Assembly: GCF_009857535.1 (NCBI RefSeq)
Contig: NZ_WWCS01000001.1
Coordinates: 476,805-540,804, forward strand
Direction: 5' to 3'
From: Duganella margarita
Lineage (GTDB): Bacteria > Pseudomonadota > Gammaproteobacteria > Burkholderiales > Burkholderiaceae_D
DNA: 64,000 nt
The notes under the pieces are model-generated. The model made no database searches and was not told the origin of the DNA. It saw only the letters and a list, made by a program, of their open reading frames with translations. The position numbers were made by a program, and so were the translations under genes. Within the stretch, counting starts at the first letter, position 1; each line of letters opens with the position of its first letter. Of this stretch, positions 34,724-44,949 are shown piece after piece.

Positions 34724-36094
34724 ATGCTTGCCCTGGAACCCCCATCCCCCTACACCCAGCTGCTCGATGCCGAGCCGGACGCACTGCTGCCGTCGCCGCC
34801 GAAATCGGTGCGCGATACGGGCCTGACGCAGCAGCTGATCGTGGAGCTGATCGCCAAGGCGCTGTACCAGGGCGGCAAAAGCCACCTGCCGGTGCTGACC
34901 ACCAGGCTGCACCTGTCGATCAATGTGCTGCGCGAAGTGCTGGATTTCATGGTGGCCGAACACGTGGCGGAAGTGGCGTGGCGCGGCGAGTCGGACCTCG
35001 ACGTGCAATACCAGCTGACCGGCGCCGGCAAGCAGCGCGCCGCCACGTGGCTGGAGCGCAGTCCCTACGCCGGGCCGGCGCCGGTCACGCTGGAGGCCTA
35101 CCGCGCCATGGTCGAACGCCAGGCCAGGCAGCTGCCGCAGCCGTGCGCCGATGAACTGGCGGCCGAATTTGCCGACGACTTTTTGAAACCGGCGGTCCAG
35201 CGCATGCTGGGCGCGGCCATGCATGCGGGCCGCAGCGTGCTGTTGTACGGCCCTTCCGGCAGCGGCAAGTCGACGCTGGCGCGCCGCCTTGGCGCCTTGC
35301 AGCAAGGGCTGGTGGCGGTGCCGCACGCGCTGGTGGTGGGGCAGGACATCGTGCAGGTGTACGACGCAGCGGTGCACCGCGCACCGCTGGCGCGCCAGAT
35401 GCGGCAGACGCCCGAACGTCGCAGCAGTGATGCACGCTGGGTGCTGTGCCAGCGTCCCGTGGTGGTGCTGGATGGCGCGCTGGACGCCGAGATGCTGGAC
35501 CTGCAGCCGGATGCGGCCAACGGCTGCTACCGCGCGCCGCCGCAGCTGAAGGCCAACAACGGATTGCTGATCGTCGATGACCTGGGGCGCCAGCGCCTGC
35601 CGGCGGCCGAGCTGCTGAACCGCTTCGCGCAGGCGCAGGAGGCCGAACATGGCGTGCTGTCGCTGGCCGGCGGCTATCACTTCCAGGTGCCGTGCCGTCT
35701 GCGGCTGGTGTTCGCCACCAGCCTGCCGCCGTCGGCGTTGCTGGACGAGCCGGCGCTGCGCCGCGTCGGCTACAAGATTCCGGTGGAGGCGCTGAGCGCG
35801 GCCAATTACCGCACGCTGTTCCGCCAGCAGTGCCTGGCCATGGGCGTGGTGTACGACGAGGCGGGCCTGCGCTATCTGCTGGATGAATTGCACGCCGGCT
35901 GCGGCCTGCCGCTGCTGGCCTGCTATCCGCGCGAGATCATCGGCCGGGTGGCGGATTTCGCTGGCTACATGGGCGAGTCGGCGCGCATTTCCATCGCCAC
36001 GCTGGACCAGGCCTGGATCAGCATGTTCGCCGGCGGTAGCGGCGCCACCGCCATGCGCGCGGCGGACGATGACGTCGGGATGCGGATAGCATGA
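34724..36094 (+). CDS. AAA-type ATPase of the Tad locus, function unknown
   Basis: The protein has 456 aa from the ATG behind GGAGATAACG; a GTG at 34712 is inside that site. The N-terminal 110 residues look like a winged-helix fold (LPVLTTRLHLSINVLREVLD). A P-loop follows at about residue 170 (LLYGPSGSGKSTLARR) with a Walker B-like LLIVDDLGRQRLP. The sensor region is VFATSLPPSALLDEPALRRV. It is unlike the secretion ATPase TadA, which is encoded separately at 39804. It overlaps cpaB by four bases, so it belongs to the operon. Its role could be assembly or regulation; I do not recognise it from the standard Tad set. Confidence 0.75.
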   Translation: MLALEPPSPYTQLLDAEPDALLPSPPKSVRDTGLTQQLIVELIAKALYQGGKSHLPVLTTRLHLSINVLREVLDFMVAEHVAEVAWRGESDLDVQYQLTGAGKQRAATWLERSPYAGPAPVTLEAYRAMVERQARQLPQPCADELAAEFADDFLKPAVQRMLGAAMHAGRSVLLYGPSGSGKSTLARRLGALQQGLVAVPHALVVGQDIVQVYDAAVHRAPLARQMRQTPERRSSDARWVLCQRPVVVLDGALDAEMLDLQPDAANGCYRAPPQLKANNGLLIVDDLGRQRLPAAELLNRFAQAQEAEHGVLSLAGGYHFQVPCRLRLVFATSLPPSALLDEPALRRVGYKIPVEALSAANYRTLFRQQCLAMGVVYDEAGLRYLLDELHAGCGLPLLACYPREIIGRVADFAGYMGESARISIATLDQAWISMFAGGSGATAMRAADDDVGMRIA

Positions 36095-36921
36095 AGAACC
36101 GGCGCGCACTGCTGATGATGGCGTTGGCCGTCGTGTTCGGGCTGGCGGCGGTAGCGCTGGCCTCGCGCTGGCTGCTGCGGCAGACGCCGGGCGGCTCGAA
36201 CAAGATCGTGGTGGCGGCGCAGGACGTCAATCTCGGCCAGCGCCTGACGCCGGAGATGCTGAAGCAGATCGACTGGCCGGCCGACGCACTGCCACGCGGT
36301 GCGCTGCGCGACGGCAGCAAGCTGGTTGGCCGAGTGCTGAAAAACAGTGTGCTGCGCGACGAGCCTTTGAGTGAAGCCAAGCTGGCGCCGGCCGGCACGC
36401 TGGGCGGCCTGTCGGCGCTGATCGCCGAAGGCAAGCGCGCCATCACCGTGCGGGTCAACGATGTGGTGGGCGTGGCCGGTTTTGCCTTGCCGGGCAATTT
36501 TGTCGACATCATCGTCAACACGCAGGCCAATGACAGCGCCATCTCCAAGATTGTGCTGGAGCGGATCCTGGTGCTGGCCGTGGCGCAGGAAGTGGGACGC
36601 GACGAGACCAAGCCGCGCGTGGTCAACGCCGTCACGCTGGAGGTGACACCGGCGCAGGCAGAGAACCTGGATCTGGCGCGCAGCGTGGGCACCTTGTCGC
36701 TGGCGCTGCGCAATCAGGTCGATCCGCGTCCCGGCACCACGGACGGCGCGACCAAGGGCACGCTGCTTGGCATGCAGAAGCCTGCCACCACTGCGCCGTC
36801 CGCCGCGCCACCGGTACCGGTGACGGTGGCGGCCAGGCCGCGGGTACAGGTCGCAACAGCCGCGCCGCGCGCTTGCGTCGGTGTGATCGCGGGCGTGCAT
36901 CGCACGCAGGAATGCCTGTGA
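36091..36921 (+). CDS. cpaB: Flp pilus assembly protein CpaB/RcpC
   Basis: This 276-aa protein has an N-terminal membrane anchor (residues about 5-27) and an SAF domain beginning KIVVAAQDVNLGQRLTPEML. The RcpC-like region contains AITVRVNDVVGVAGFALPGN and FVDIIVNTQAN. The family is periplasmic and supports the secretin. The start overlaps the ATPase stop (ATGA). The C-terminal tail is Pro/Ala-rich and ends with two Cys residues, which may form a disulfide. Confidence 0.88.
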   Translation: MKNRRALLMMALAVVFGLAAVALASRWLLRQTPGGSNKIVVAAQDVNLGQRLTPEMLKQIDWPADALPRGALRDGSKLVGRVLKNSVLRDEPLSEAKLAPAGTLGGLSALIAEGKRAITVRVNDVVGVAGFALPGNFVDIIVNTQANDSAISKIVLERILVLAVAQEVGRDETKPRVVNAVTLEVTPAQAENLDLARSVGTLSLALRNQVDPRPGTTDGATKGTLLGMQKPATTAPSAAPPVPVTVAARPRVQVATAAPRACVGVIAGVHRTQECL

Positions 36922-36928
36922 GCGGGCC

Positions 36929-38368
36929 ATGGACCTTCACCATCACGCATGGGCGCCGTTTGCCGCCGCGCTGACATTGGCCGGATCGGCGTGGGCTGCC
37001 GCGCCGTCGGCACCGCCGGCTGATGGCGCGGCGCTGCGCTGCACCGGCCAGTCGGCGCAGCCGGGCAGCCTGTCGCTGCAACTGGGGAAGTCCACCCTGA
37101 TGCGCATGCCGGAAGCGGTGCAGGCGCGAAGCGTCGGCAACCCCGCCGTGCTGCAGGCGATGCTGGTGGCGCCGGATACGCTGTACGTGGTCGGCGTGGA
37201 CATCGGCAGCAGCAATATGATTGTGCAAGGCCGCAGCGGCATGTGCAATGTGGTCGAAGTGGTGGTTGGTATCGACCCAACCGCCTTGCAGCAGGCTTTG
37301 GCCGCGCTGCTGCCGGATCAGAAGAACATTCAGGTCAGCGCCGCCGGCGATACGCTGGTCCTGAGCGGCACCGTCGATGACGCGCCAACCGTGGCGCGCG
37401 TGCTGGAACTGGCGGCCGCCTTCGTGCGCCGTCCGGCGCAGGCCCTGGAAGGTGCGCGGCGTGAGGGGGCGGATTCCAACGCCGCCACGCAAACGGCGAA
37501 TGCCTCCGCCGCGCAGGCCAGCACGCGCATCGTCAATTTTCTCAACGTCGGCGCGCCGCAGCAGGTGATGCTGGAGGTGAAAATCGCCGAAGTCTCCAAG
37601 TCCCTGCTGGAAAAACTGGAGGCCAACGTCGCGCTCAACTTCGGCGGCGGCAGCTGGGCCGGTGCGCTCAATGCCAGCTTTGTCAGCGGCACGCTGAAAA
37701 GTCTGCTCAATATCGGCCGCGCCGGCGGCAACCGTGGCGCCATCGCCGCCGACAAGCAGGACGCGCTGGTGCGCATGCTGGCCGAGCCCACGGTGATGGC
37801 GATCAGCGGGCAGGAAGGCAGTTTTCTGGCCGGTGGCCGCATCTTTGTGCCGGTCGCGCAGGACAACAACAAGGTCACGCTGGAAGAAAAAGAATTCGGC
37901 GTCGGCCTGCGCTTTACGCCCACGGTGCTGGCGGGCGGCCGCATCAACCTGCGGGTGGCGCCGGAGGTCTCGGAGATTTCGCGCGAAGGCATCGGCATCA
38001 CCGCCGCCGGCTTTTCCGGCGCCGCCATCCTGCCGCTGTTCACCACGCGCCGCGCCGCCACCACCGTCGAACTGTTCGACGGCCAGAGTTTCGCCATCGG
38101 CGGCCTGATTAAGAACAGCCAGACCAACAGCATCCACGGCCTGCCCATCCTGGGCGAGCTGCCGGTGCTGGGCGCGCTGTTCCGCAGCACCGACTTCCAG
38201 CAGGACCGCACCGAGCTGCTGTTTGTCGTCACACCCCACTTGGTGCAACCGCTGCCGGTCAACTACAAACTGCCGACCGACAGCGTCACTTCCCCCAGCC
38301 GCGCCAGGTTATTCCTCGGCGGCCAGCTGGAAGGTGCGCCGTCGGAGCAAGGCGCGGAACGCAAATAA
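36929..38368 (+). CDS. cpaC: Tad secretin CpaC/RcpA
   Basis: This 479-aa protein has a signal peptide (cleavage near AWA-AAP, residue about 24). An N-terminal pilus-secretin domain is followed by a BON-like segment near residue 115-150. The secretin core is marked by QVMLEVKIAEVSKSLLEKLE (about residue 213) and LPILGELPVLGALFRS (about residue 405). It forms the outer-membrane channel through which the Flp pilus emerges. It is spaced seven bases from cpaB. Confidence 0.92.
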   Translation: MDLHHHAWAPFAAALTLAGSAWAAAPSAPPADGAALRCTGQSAQPGSLSLQLGKSTLMRMPEAVQARSVGNPAVLQAMLVAPDTLYVVGVDIGSSNMIVQGRSGMCNVVEVVVGIDPTALQQALAALLPDQKNIQVSAAGDTLVLSGTVDDAPTVARVLELAAAFVRRPAQALEGARREGADSNAATQTANASAAQASTRIVNFLNVGAPQQVMLEVKIAEVSKSLLEKLEANVALNFGGGSWAGALNASFVSGTLKSLLNIGRAGGNRGAIAADKQDALVRMLAEPTVMAISGQEGSFLAGGRIFVPVAQDNNKVTLEEKEFGVGLRFTPTVLAGGRINLRVAPEVSEISREGIGITAAGFSGAAILPLFTTRRAATTVELFDGQSFAIGGLIKNSQTNSIHGLPILGELPVLGALFRSTDFQQDRTELLFVVTPHLVQPLPVNYKLPTDSVTSPSRARLFLGGQLEGAPSEQGAERK

Positions 38369-38381
38369 CCAGGGACTGACT

Positions 38382-38633
38382 ATGCGCTATCTTTTGATCC
38401 TGCTGGCGGCAGGCACACTTTCCTCATGCGTCCAGACCACGCCGCAATGGGATGCCCGCTTTGGCCTCGACACGCGCACGACGCTGGCGCAGCAGATCGC
38501 CAATCCGGCTGCGGGCCGCAACCCCAATCCGGTGGCCGGCATGGACGGCCACAGCGCGCGCGGCGCCTACGAGCGCTATCAGAAAGCCAGCGGCGGGCAG
38601 CAGCCGTCCGTGATGAACGGCGGCCTGAAATGA
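38382..38633 (+). CDS. Small Tad-locus lipoprotein (83 aa)
   Basis: The ATG at 38382 is followed by RYLLILLAAGTLSSCVQT, a lipoprotein signal with the lipobox Leu-Ser-Ser-Cys. The mature part is short and polar with many Asn, Ala and Gly (NPAAGRNPNPVAGMDG). Its place between the secretin gene and the TadZ gene is that of CpaD or a pilotin-like lipoprotein. No CpaD-specific motif was seen, so the name is not assigned. The stop overlaps the next start (ATGA). Confidence 0.75.
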   Translation: MRYLLILLAAGTLSSCVQTTPQWDARFGLDTRTTLAQQIANPAAGRNPNPVAGMDGHSARGAYERYQKASGGQQPSVMNGGLK

Positions 38634-39802
38634 AGGCGCTGATGATCAGCAAGGACAGCCTGCTGCACGCGGAGATTGCCGCGCAAGGTTCGGCGCGCAT
38701 GCCGCCGGTGCAGCTGGTGGCTTCCCGCAACGGGCTGCGTGACGCGGTGGAGCGCCAGTTGCCGGAAGTCCCGGAGCTGGTGGTGCTGGACGCCAGCGAC
38801 ATCACTGCCGACGAAGGCGAACTGGTTGAGCGCCTGAGCAAACAGTATCCGTCCGCCACCTTCATGCTGCTGACGCGCGATCTGCAGCAGGACCTGCTGA
38901 TACGCGCCATGCGTGCCGGCATGCGCGAGGTGCTGCCGCTGCCACTGGTGCACCGCGCCTTCCACGAAGCCATGGACCGCATCGAGGTGGCGGCCGGACT
39001 GAGTCCCGTCCGGGAAGGCAAGGTGCTGGCCTTCATCTCCTGCAAGGGCGGCAGCGGGGCGACTTTCTTGTCCACCAATTTTGGCTACGCGCTGGCCGCG
39101 CTGGCCGACAAGAAGGTGCTGCTGATCGATCTGCACGGCCAGTTTGGCGACGCCACGCTGTATGTCTCCGATCAGAAGCCGGCGATGACGCTGTCCGACA
39201 TCTGCGCCCAGATCAGCCGCATGGACGGCGCCTTCCTTGATTCCTGCCTGGTGCACGTGGCCTCCAACTTCGGCGTGCTGGCGGCGGCGGATGATCCCAA
39301 TCGCACGGTCGACATGAAGCCGGAACACATGGACACCATCCTGCGCATCGCCCGTCAGCATTACGACTTTGTGGTGCTGGACGTGGGCCGCCAGATCGAC
39401 GCCATTTCGCTGCGCGCGCTGGACCAGGCGGACACCATCTACCCGGTGCTGCAACTGGCGCTGCCGGACATCCGCGACGGCCGCCGCCTGCTGGACATTT
39501 TCCGCTCGCTCGGCTACCCGAACGAGCGCACGCGCCTGATCGTCAACCGCTACGAAAAGGGCGGCAAGCTGCGGCTGACGGATCTGGAACAGGCGCTGGG
39601 CGCGGACGTGGTGCACACGGTGCCCAACGACTACCTGTCGGCGACCGATTCGGTCAACCAGGGCATACCGGTGCTGCAGCTTTCGCGCAGCAGCAATGTG
39701 GCGCGCAGCCTGGCGGAACTGGTGGAACTGGTGGCGTCGCGCCGCGTGGCGGAGAGCAAAGGCCTGTTCGACCGCATCTTTGGCCGTAACGATGGAGGAT
39801 GA
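38630..39802 (+). CDS. tadZ: TadZ/CpaE pilus localisation ATPase
   Basis: This 390-aa protein has an atypical receiver-like N-terminal domain (residues 1-120; [20 protein letters not shown]). A MinD/ParA-type ATPase domain then carries the deviant P-loop [15 protein letters not shown] near residue 137, which lacks the usual Lys-Thr pair. The region [20 protein letters not shown] follows. It positions the Tad machine at a cell site. It overlaps the lipoprotein gene by four bases and is close to tadA. Confidence 0.9.
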   Translation: MKALMISKDSLLHAEIAAQGSARMPPVQLVASRNGLRDAVERQLPEVPELVVLDASDITADEGELVERLSKQYPSATFMLLTRDLQQDLLIRAMRAGMREVLPLPLVHRAFHEAMDRIEVAAGLSPVREGKVLAFISCKGGSGATFLSTNFGYALAALADKKVLLIDLHGQFGDATLYVSDQKPAMTLSDICAQISRMDGAFLDSCLVHVASNFGVLAAADDPNRTVDMKPEHMDTILRIARQHYDFVVLDVGRQIDAISLRALDQADTIYPVLQLALPDIRDGRRLLDIFRSLGYPNERTRLIVNRYEKGGKLRLTDLEQALGADVVHTVPNDYLSATDSVNQGIPVLQLSRSSNVARSLAELVELVASRRVAESKGLFDRIFGRNDGG

Positions 39803-39803
39803 G

Positions 39804-41150
39804 ATGAGCTTACGCGAACGCCTGTCACACGCCGACGAAAGCCGCAACGGCAGCAACGGTCCGCCGGGCCTGGCCGCCGCGGCGTATCAGGAACTGAAGA
39901 AGAGCATGCACCAGATGATCCTGGACCGCATCGACCTGGAGCGGTTGAAGCGCCTGACGCCGGAGCAGTTCAAGCACGAGCTGGCGCTGCTGGTCCAGCG
40001 CATCATCGAGGAAGAACGCATCGTGCTCAATCAGCATGAGCGGCATAACCTGGTGCTCGACATCCAGCACGAGATGCTGGGCTTTGGTCCGCTGGAGCCG
40101 CTGCTGGCCGATCCCGGCGTGTCGGACATCCTGGTCAACACGGCCAGCAAGGTGTATGTAGAGCGAGCCGGAAAGCTGGAGTTGACCGAAACCACCTTCA
40201 ACGACAACGCGCACCTGATGAAGATCATTGAGAAGATCGTCTCGCGCGTGGGCCGGCGCGTGGATGAATCCAGTCCGATGGTGGATGCGCGCCTGCCCGA
40301 TGGCTCGCGCGTCAACGCCATCATCCCGCCGCTGGCGATCGATGGGCCGATCCTGTCGATCCGCCGCTTTGCCGTCAACCCGCTCAGCATCGACAACCTG
40401 CTGGCCTACCGCAGCCTGACGCCGCCGATGGTGCAGGTGTTGCAGGCGCTGGGGCAGGCCAAGGTCAATATCCTGATCTCCGGCGGCACCGGCTCCGGCA
40501 AGACCACCATGCTGAATGTGCTGTCCGGCTTTATTCCGGCGCACGAGCGTATTGTCACCATCGAGGATGCGGCCGAGCTGGCGCTGCGGCAGCCGCATGT
40601 GGTGCGGCTGGAGACGCGGCCGCCGAACATCGAAGGCAAGGGCGAGGTCAATCAGCGCTCGCTGGTGCGCAACGCACTGCGCATGCGGCCGGACCGCATC
40701 ATCCTCGGCGAGGTGCGCGGCCCGGAAGCGCTCGACATGCTGCAGGCGATGAATACCGGCCACGAAGGTTCGCTGGCCACCATCCACTCCAATACGCCGC
40801 GCGACGCTTTGTCGCGGCTGGAGAATATGGTCGGCATGGCCGGCGTGAACCTGACGCCGCGCGCCACGCGCCAGCAGATCTGCTCTGCCGTGACGGTGGT
40901 GATGCAGGTGTCGCGCCTGACCGATGGCACGCGCAAGCTGGTCAGCCTGCAGGAAGTCACCGGCATGGAAGGCGAGGTGATTGCCATGCACGAGATTTTC
41001 CGTTTCGAGCAGAAGGGCGTGGATACGCAAGGCGCGGTGCAAGGCAGCTTCTACGCCACCGGCGTGCGGCCGCGCTTTGCCGACCGGCTGCGCATGTTCG
41101 GCGTGGGTGTGCCGGACAGCGTGTTCGATCCGGACCGGGTCTACGAGTAA
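39804..41150 (+). CDS. tadA: Tad secretion ATPase TadA/CpaF
   Basis: This 448-aa protein starts at the ATG at 39804 behind ATGGAGGATGAG; an ATG at 39792 is part of that site. Walker A is [11 protein letters not shown] near residue 228 and the Walker B region is [19 protein letters not shown] near residue 298. The His-box line is [14 protein letters not shown]. This is the hexameric motor that polymerises and possibly retracts the Flp pilus. The gene order tadZ-tadA-tadB-tadC is the standard Tad arrangement. Confidence 0.95.
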   Translation: MSLRERLSHADESRNGSNGPPGLAAAAYQELKKSMHQMILDRIDLERLKRLTPEQFKHELALLVQRIIEEERIVLNQHERHNLVLDIQHEMLGFGPLEPLLADPGVSDILVNTASKVYVERAGKLELTETTFNDNAHLMKIIEKIVSRVGRRVDESSPMVDARLPDGSRVNAIIPPLAIDGPILSIRRFAVNPLSIDNLLAYRSLTPPMVQVLQALGQAKVNILISGGTGSGKTTMLNVLSGFIPAHERIVTIEDAAELALRQPHVVRLETRPPNIEGKGEVNQRSLVRNALRMRPDRIILGEVRGPEALDMLQAMNTGHEGSLATIHSNTPRDALSRLENMVGMAGVNLTPRATRQQICSAVTVVMQVSRLTDGTRKLVSLQEVTGMEGEVIAMHEIFRFEQKGVDTQGAVQGSFYATGVRPRFADRLRMFGVGVPDSVFDPDRVYE

Positions 41151-41155
41151 GCGCC

Positions 41156-42133
41156 ATGGACGGCGTGTTTACCGCCTTTGCCGTGCTGCTGTTCGCGGCC
41201 GTGATCCTGATGCTGGAAGGCGCCTGGCTGTGGTGGTCCGGTGCGCATGGCGGCGCGGCGCGGCGCATCGCCAAGCGTTTGCGGCTGATGGCCGCGACCG
41301 GGCAGGGCGGCATCGAGCGGGTGGATATCCTCAAGCGCCGCGTCTACAGCAGCCATCCGGCGCTGGACAGGCAACTGCGCCGCATCGCCCGACTGGCCGC
41401 GCTGGACCGCTTGCTGATGCAGGCCGGCGTGCGCTGGTCGGTGGCGCAGTTCCTCGGCGGTTCGCTGGTGATGATGGTGGTGGGACTGCTGTCGCCGACA
41501 ATGTTCGCCATGCCGTTTTTGCTGGCGGTCGGCACGCTGGCTGGCGCCACAAGCCTGCCATGGTTGCTACTGATGCGCATCCGTGGCGCGCGCCTGCGCA
41601 AGCTGGAAGAGCAGCTGCCCGAGGCGGCGGACTTCCTCGGCCGCGCGCTGCGCGCCGGTCACTCCTTCGCCAACGTGATGCAGATGGTGGGCGAGGAACT
41701 GCCGGACCCGATCGCCAGCGAATTCAAGTTCGCTTACGAGGAGATCAACTACGGCGTGCCGATGAACGAAGCCCTGCACAACCTGGCGCTGCGCGTGCCG
41801 CTGACGGACTTGCGCTATCTGGTGATCGCCGTGCTGATACAGCGTGAATCCGGTGGCAACCTGGCCGAGGTGCTGGGCAATATCAGCCGCCTGATACGTT
41901 CGCGCCTGAAGCTGCTGGCTCAGGTGCGGGTGATGTCGGCCGAAGGCCGCATGTCGGCCTGGATTCTGGGCGTGCTGCCGCTGGGCGTGATGCTGCTGAT
42001 GGTGATCTCCAATCCCGCCTACGTGCGCTTGCTGTGGACCGATCCGATCGGCGTCAAGCTGATGTGGTACGCGTTTGGCGTGGCGGTGTTTGGCGTGCTG
42101 TGGATGCGCAAGCTGATACGCATCCGCGTATGA
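41156..42133 (+). CDS. tadB: Tad inner-membrane platform protein TadB
   Basis: This 325-aa protein has a leading membrane segment (residues 3-28) and two more near residues 95-140. A T2SS-F domain has LPEAADFLGRALRAGHSFAN near residue 155 and DLRYLVIAVLIQRESGGNLA near residue 220. Two C-terminal membrane segments complete it. It partners with TadC as the platform on which TadA acts. It follows tadA by five bases. Confidence 0.92.
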   Translation: MDGVFTAFAVLLFAAVILMLEGAWLWWSGAHGGAARRIAKRLRLMAATGQGGIERVDILKRRVYSSHPALDRQLRRIARLAALDRLLMQAGVRWSVAQFLGGSLVMMVVGLLSPTMFAMPFLLAVGTLAGATSLPWLLLMRIRGARLRKLEEQLPEAADFLGRALRAGHSFANVMQMVGEELPDPIASEFKFAYEEINYGVPMNEALHNLALRVPLTDLRYLVIAVLIQRESGGNLAEVLGNISRLIRSRLKLLAQVRVMSAEGRMSAWILGVLPLGVMLLMVISNPAYVRLLWTDPIGVKLMWYAFGVAVFGVLWMRKLIRIRV

Positions 42134-42144
42134 AGGAGACGACG

Positions 42145-43074
42145 ATGAATGGATCGCAGATCATCTTCCTGGCGATTGTGTTTTTGGTGGCTGCCGGTGT
42201 GGCGGTGGCGGTGCTGCTGGTGTTTTCGCCGCAGGCGCTGCGTGAACGCCTGACCGAGGTGGTGGAGCCGACCGGGGCGGCGCCGGACACTGTGGCCACC
42301 GGCTGGGTGGAAAAGGTGGCACATGTGGCGCAGCCGTTTTCGCGCCTGTCGCTGCCCGAAGAGGGCTGGGAGAAATCGGCGCTGCGCACGCGCTTCATGA
42401 ATGCCGGCTGGCGCAGCGCGTCGGCGCCATCGCTATATTTTGCCGCCAAGACGGTGCTGGCGCTGGCGTTTCCCGCGAGCGTGGCGCTGGGCGGCGCTTT
42501 TGCGCTGAACGGGCCGCAAAAGGGATTCATGTACCTGTTGCTGCTGGTAGCGGGCATCGGCTACTACTTGCCCAATGCGGTGCTGGCGCATAAGGCGGCG
42601 GTGCGCTGCCGCGACATCTTCGAGAACTTCCCCGATGCGCTGGATTTGCTGACGGTGTGCGTGGAGGCGGGTCTGAGCCTGGAGCGCGCGCTGGCCAAGG
42701 TGGCCGGCGAGATTCACATCAAGAGCATGGCCCTGGCGCAGGAGCTGCAACTGGTGCTGATGGAAATGCGCGCCGGCTTTACCAAGGAGCGCGCCTTGCG
42801 CAACCTGGCCTTGCGCAGCGGCGTGGAGGATGTGGATACGCTGGTAGCGATGCTGATCCAGTCCGAGCGCTTCGGCACCAGCATGGGCGATTCGCTGCGC
42901 ATCCATTCCGATAACCTGCGCAGCAAGCGCAGCGTACTGGCCGAGGAAGCCGCCGCCAAGATCGCGCTGAAGCTGCTGTTCCCGCTGATCTTCTGCATTT
43001 TCCCCACCCTGATGCTGGTGCTGATCGGCCCCGCCGGCATCCAGGTCTACCGCTTGATGCAGCAAACTCACTAG
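42145..43074 (+). CDS. tadC: Tad inner-membrane platform protein TadC
   Basis: This 309-aa protein starts at the ATG behind TGAAGGAGACGACG; the ATG at 42130 lies in that site. Its T2SS-F domain shows FENFPDALDLLTVCVEAGLS near residue 160 and RAGFTKERALRNLALRSGVE near residue 210. It has membrane segments at both ends. It forms the platform with TadB. Confidence 0.92.
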   Translation: MNGSQIIFLAIVFLVAAGVAVAVLLVFSPQALRERLTEVVEPTGAAPDTVATGWVEKVAHVAQPFSRLSLPEEGWEKSALRTRFMNAGWRSASAPSLYFAAKTVLALAFPASVALGGAFALNGPQKGFMYLLLLVAGIGYYLPNAVLAHKAAVRCRDIFENFPDALDLLTVCVEAGLSLERALAKVAGEIHIKSMALAQELQLVLMEMRAGFTKERALRNLALRSGVEDVDTLVAMLIQSERFGTSMGDSLRIHSDNLRSKRSVLAEEAAAKIALKLLFPLIFCIFPTLMLVLIGPAGIQVYRLMQQTH

Positions 43075-43080
43075 GATGCC

Positions 43081-43770
<690 letters not shown>

Positions 43771-43774
43771 AAAA

Positions 43775-43811
43775 ACCGTCCAGGAGGGATCACCTTCCGG
43801 ACGGTAAAAAA
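43775..43811. terminator. Bidirectional terminator between the Tad operon and the GIN-domain gene
   Basis: ACCGTCC (43775-43781) pairs with GGACGGT (43799-43805). An A-run precedes it and another A-run follows, so both strands give a hairpin with a T-tract. It lies between convergent genes ending at 43770 and 43861. Confidence 0.75.
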
Positions 43812-43860
43812 CACACCCATGTGTTTCCTGCTGTGCCGGTGTCACACACCGGCGCATTCC

Positions 43861-44625
43861 TTACTTCCAGCTCACGCTGCCCATGCCGCGTGCGCTGGCG
43901 TTACGCGTGGTCGGATTGCCGTACACCTTGGCCGACCCCATGCCCGTCAATTTCAGATTGGCGCTGGTCTTCGCATACACGGTGGCGCTGCCGAGGCCAG
44001 ACATATCGATGTCGATGGCGTCGGCGCGCAGCTGCTGCGCGTCCAGACTCCCCACGCCGCCGAGGGAGGCGTGTAATTGCTTGGCCTGGCCTGTCATCTC
44101 GATGCGACCAGCGCCGTTCAGTTGCAGATCGATGTTGTCGCTGCTGCCGCCATTGACGGTGATGCCGCCCACGCCGCCCAGCCTGACATCGAGATTGCGA
44201 TACTGTGCGTCGACTTTCACCGACCCCGCGCCTTCCAGCGAGAGGCGCAGATTGTCGCCGCTGAATCCACTCACTTCCGTCGATCCCACGCCGCCCGAAG
44301 TGACTGCGCGCAGATTCGGCAGCGTCAGTTCGGCGCGCAGTTCGCGCTTGTTCCCAAAGTGGACCGAATTCATTTTCTGGGTGCCGATGTGCAGCGTGTC
44401 GCCGCTTTGTTCGACCACCACTTTCTTGATGGCGTCCGGTTCGCCGTAAATCGTCAGCGCCGCCGGGCCTTGCTTCACTTTGATGCTGATGACCCCATCG
44501 AGTTCCAGCTTGACGGCGCGTGCATCCACACTGCGGCTCTCGCTGATGATGTCGTCGGCCAGCGCGGCGTGGCTGCCGCTGCTCAGTACCGCCGCCATCA
44601 TTGCGGCCTTCAGGTAGGTTTTCAT
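43861..44625 (-). CDS. Secreted GIN-domain protein (DUF2807)
   Basis: This 254-aa protein has a signal peptide (cleavage near SHAALA-DD, residue about 24). The rest is a parallel beta-solenoid of short repeats rich in Gly-Gly-Val-Gly, for example RAVTSGGVGSTEVSGFSGDN, LSLEGAGSVKV and DVRLGGVGGITVNG. This is the GIN/DUF2807 family, also called a putative auto-transporter adhesin head. It should be periplasmic or surface-attached. It sits next to a 61-aa secreted peptide gene on the same strand, 25 bases upstream. The role is unknown. Confidence 0.85.
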   Translation of the reverse strand: MKTYLKAAMMAAVLSSGSHAALADDIISESRSVDARAVKLELDGVISIKVKQGPAALTIYGEPDAIKKVVVEQSGDTLHIGTQKMNSVHFGNKRELRAELTLPNLRAVTSGGVGSTEVSGFSGDNLRLSLEGAGSVKVDAQYRNLDVRLGGVGGITVNGGSSDNIDLQLNGAGRIEMTGQAKQLHASLGGVGSLDAQQLRADAIDIDMSGLGSATVYAKTSANLKLTGMGSAKVYGNPTTRNASARGMGSVSWK

Positions 44626-44650
44626 GATGCGCTCCGTCGGCTCGGTGGGG

Positions 44651-44836
44651 TTACAGTGCGGCTTTTTCTTCAGCGGTCAGGCGCTTGGCGGTGATGGTCA
44701 CGGTGGGCATCTCGGTCGCTTCAGCTTTGACAGTGATGACTTCCGGTGCGCGCACGGCGGCGGTGGCGAAAGAGGTGGCGCTAGCGATGACGATGGCGGC
44801 GACGAAGATGGCTTCCATGTTTTTTGCGATGTTCAT
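44651..44836 (-). CDS. Small secreted protein, 61 aa
   Basis: No family was recognised. The ATG is preceded by CAAGGAGCTCAAA, so translation is likely. The sequence has a basic start, a hydrophobic core (AIFVAAIVIASATSFATA) with likely cleavage near residue 26, and a mature part of about 35 residues rich in Thr, Val and Glu. It precedes the GIN-domain gene on the same strand by 25 bases and may be co-transcribed with it. Confidence 0.7.
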   Translation of the reverse strand: MNIAKNMEAIFVAAIVIASATSFATAAVRAPEVITVKAEATEMPTVTITAKRLTAEEKAAL

Positions 44837-44949
44837 TTTGAGCTCCTTGTGGGTGGTTAGTTCGTTGCGTTGAGTGAACTATAGACAAGGGCACCCCGTC
44901 CATCCACCGGGATGTGACGAACTGCGAAAAACGGGGGACAGAATGCGTT

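Noticed and set aside
34685..36109. A 474-aa frame antisense to the Tad-locus ATPase
   Set aside because: Shadow frame rich in Gln, His and Arg; the plus-strand protein has a P-loop, a ribosome site and operon coupling.
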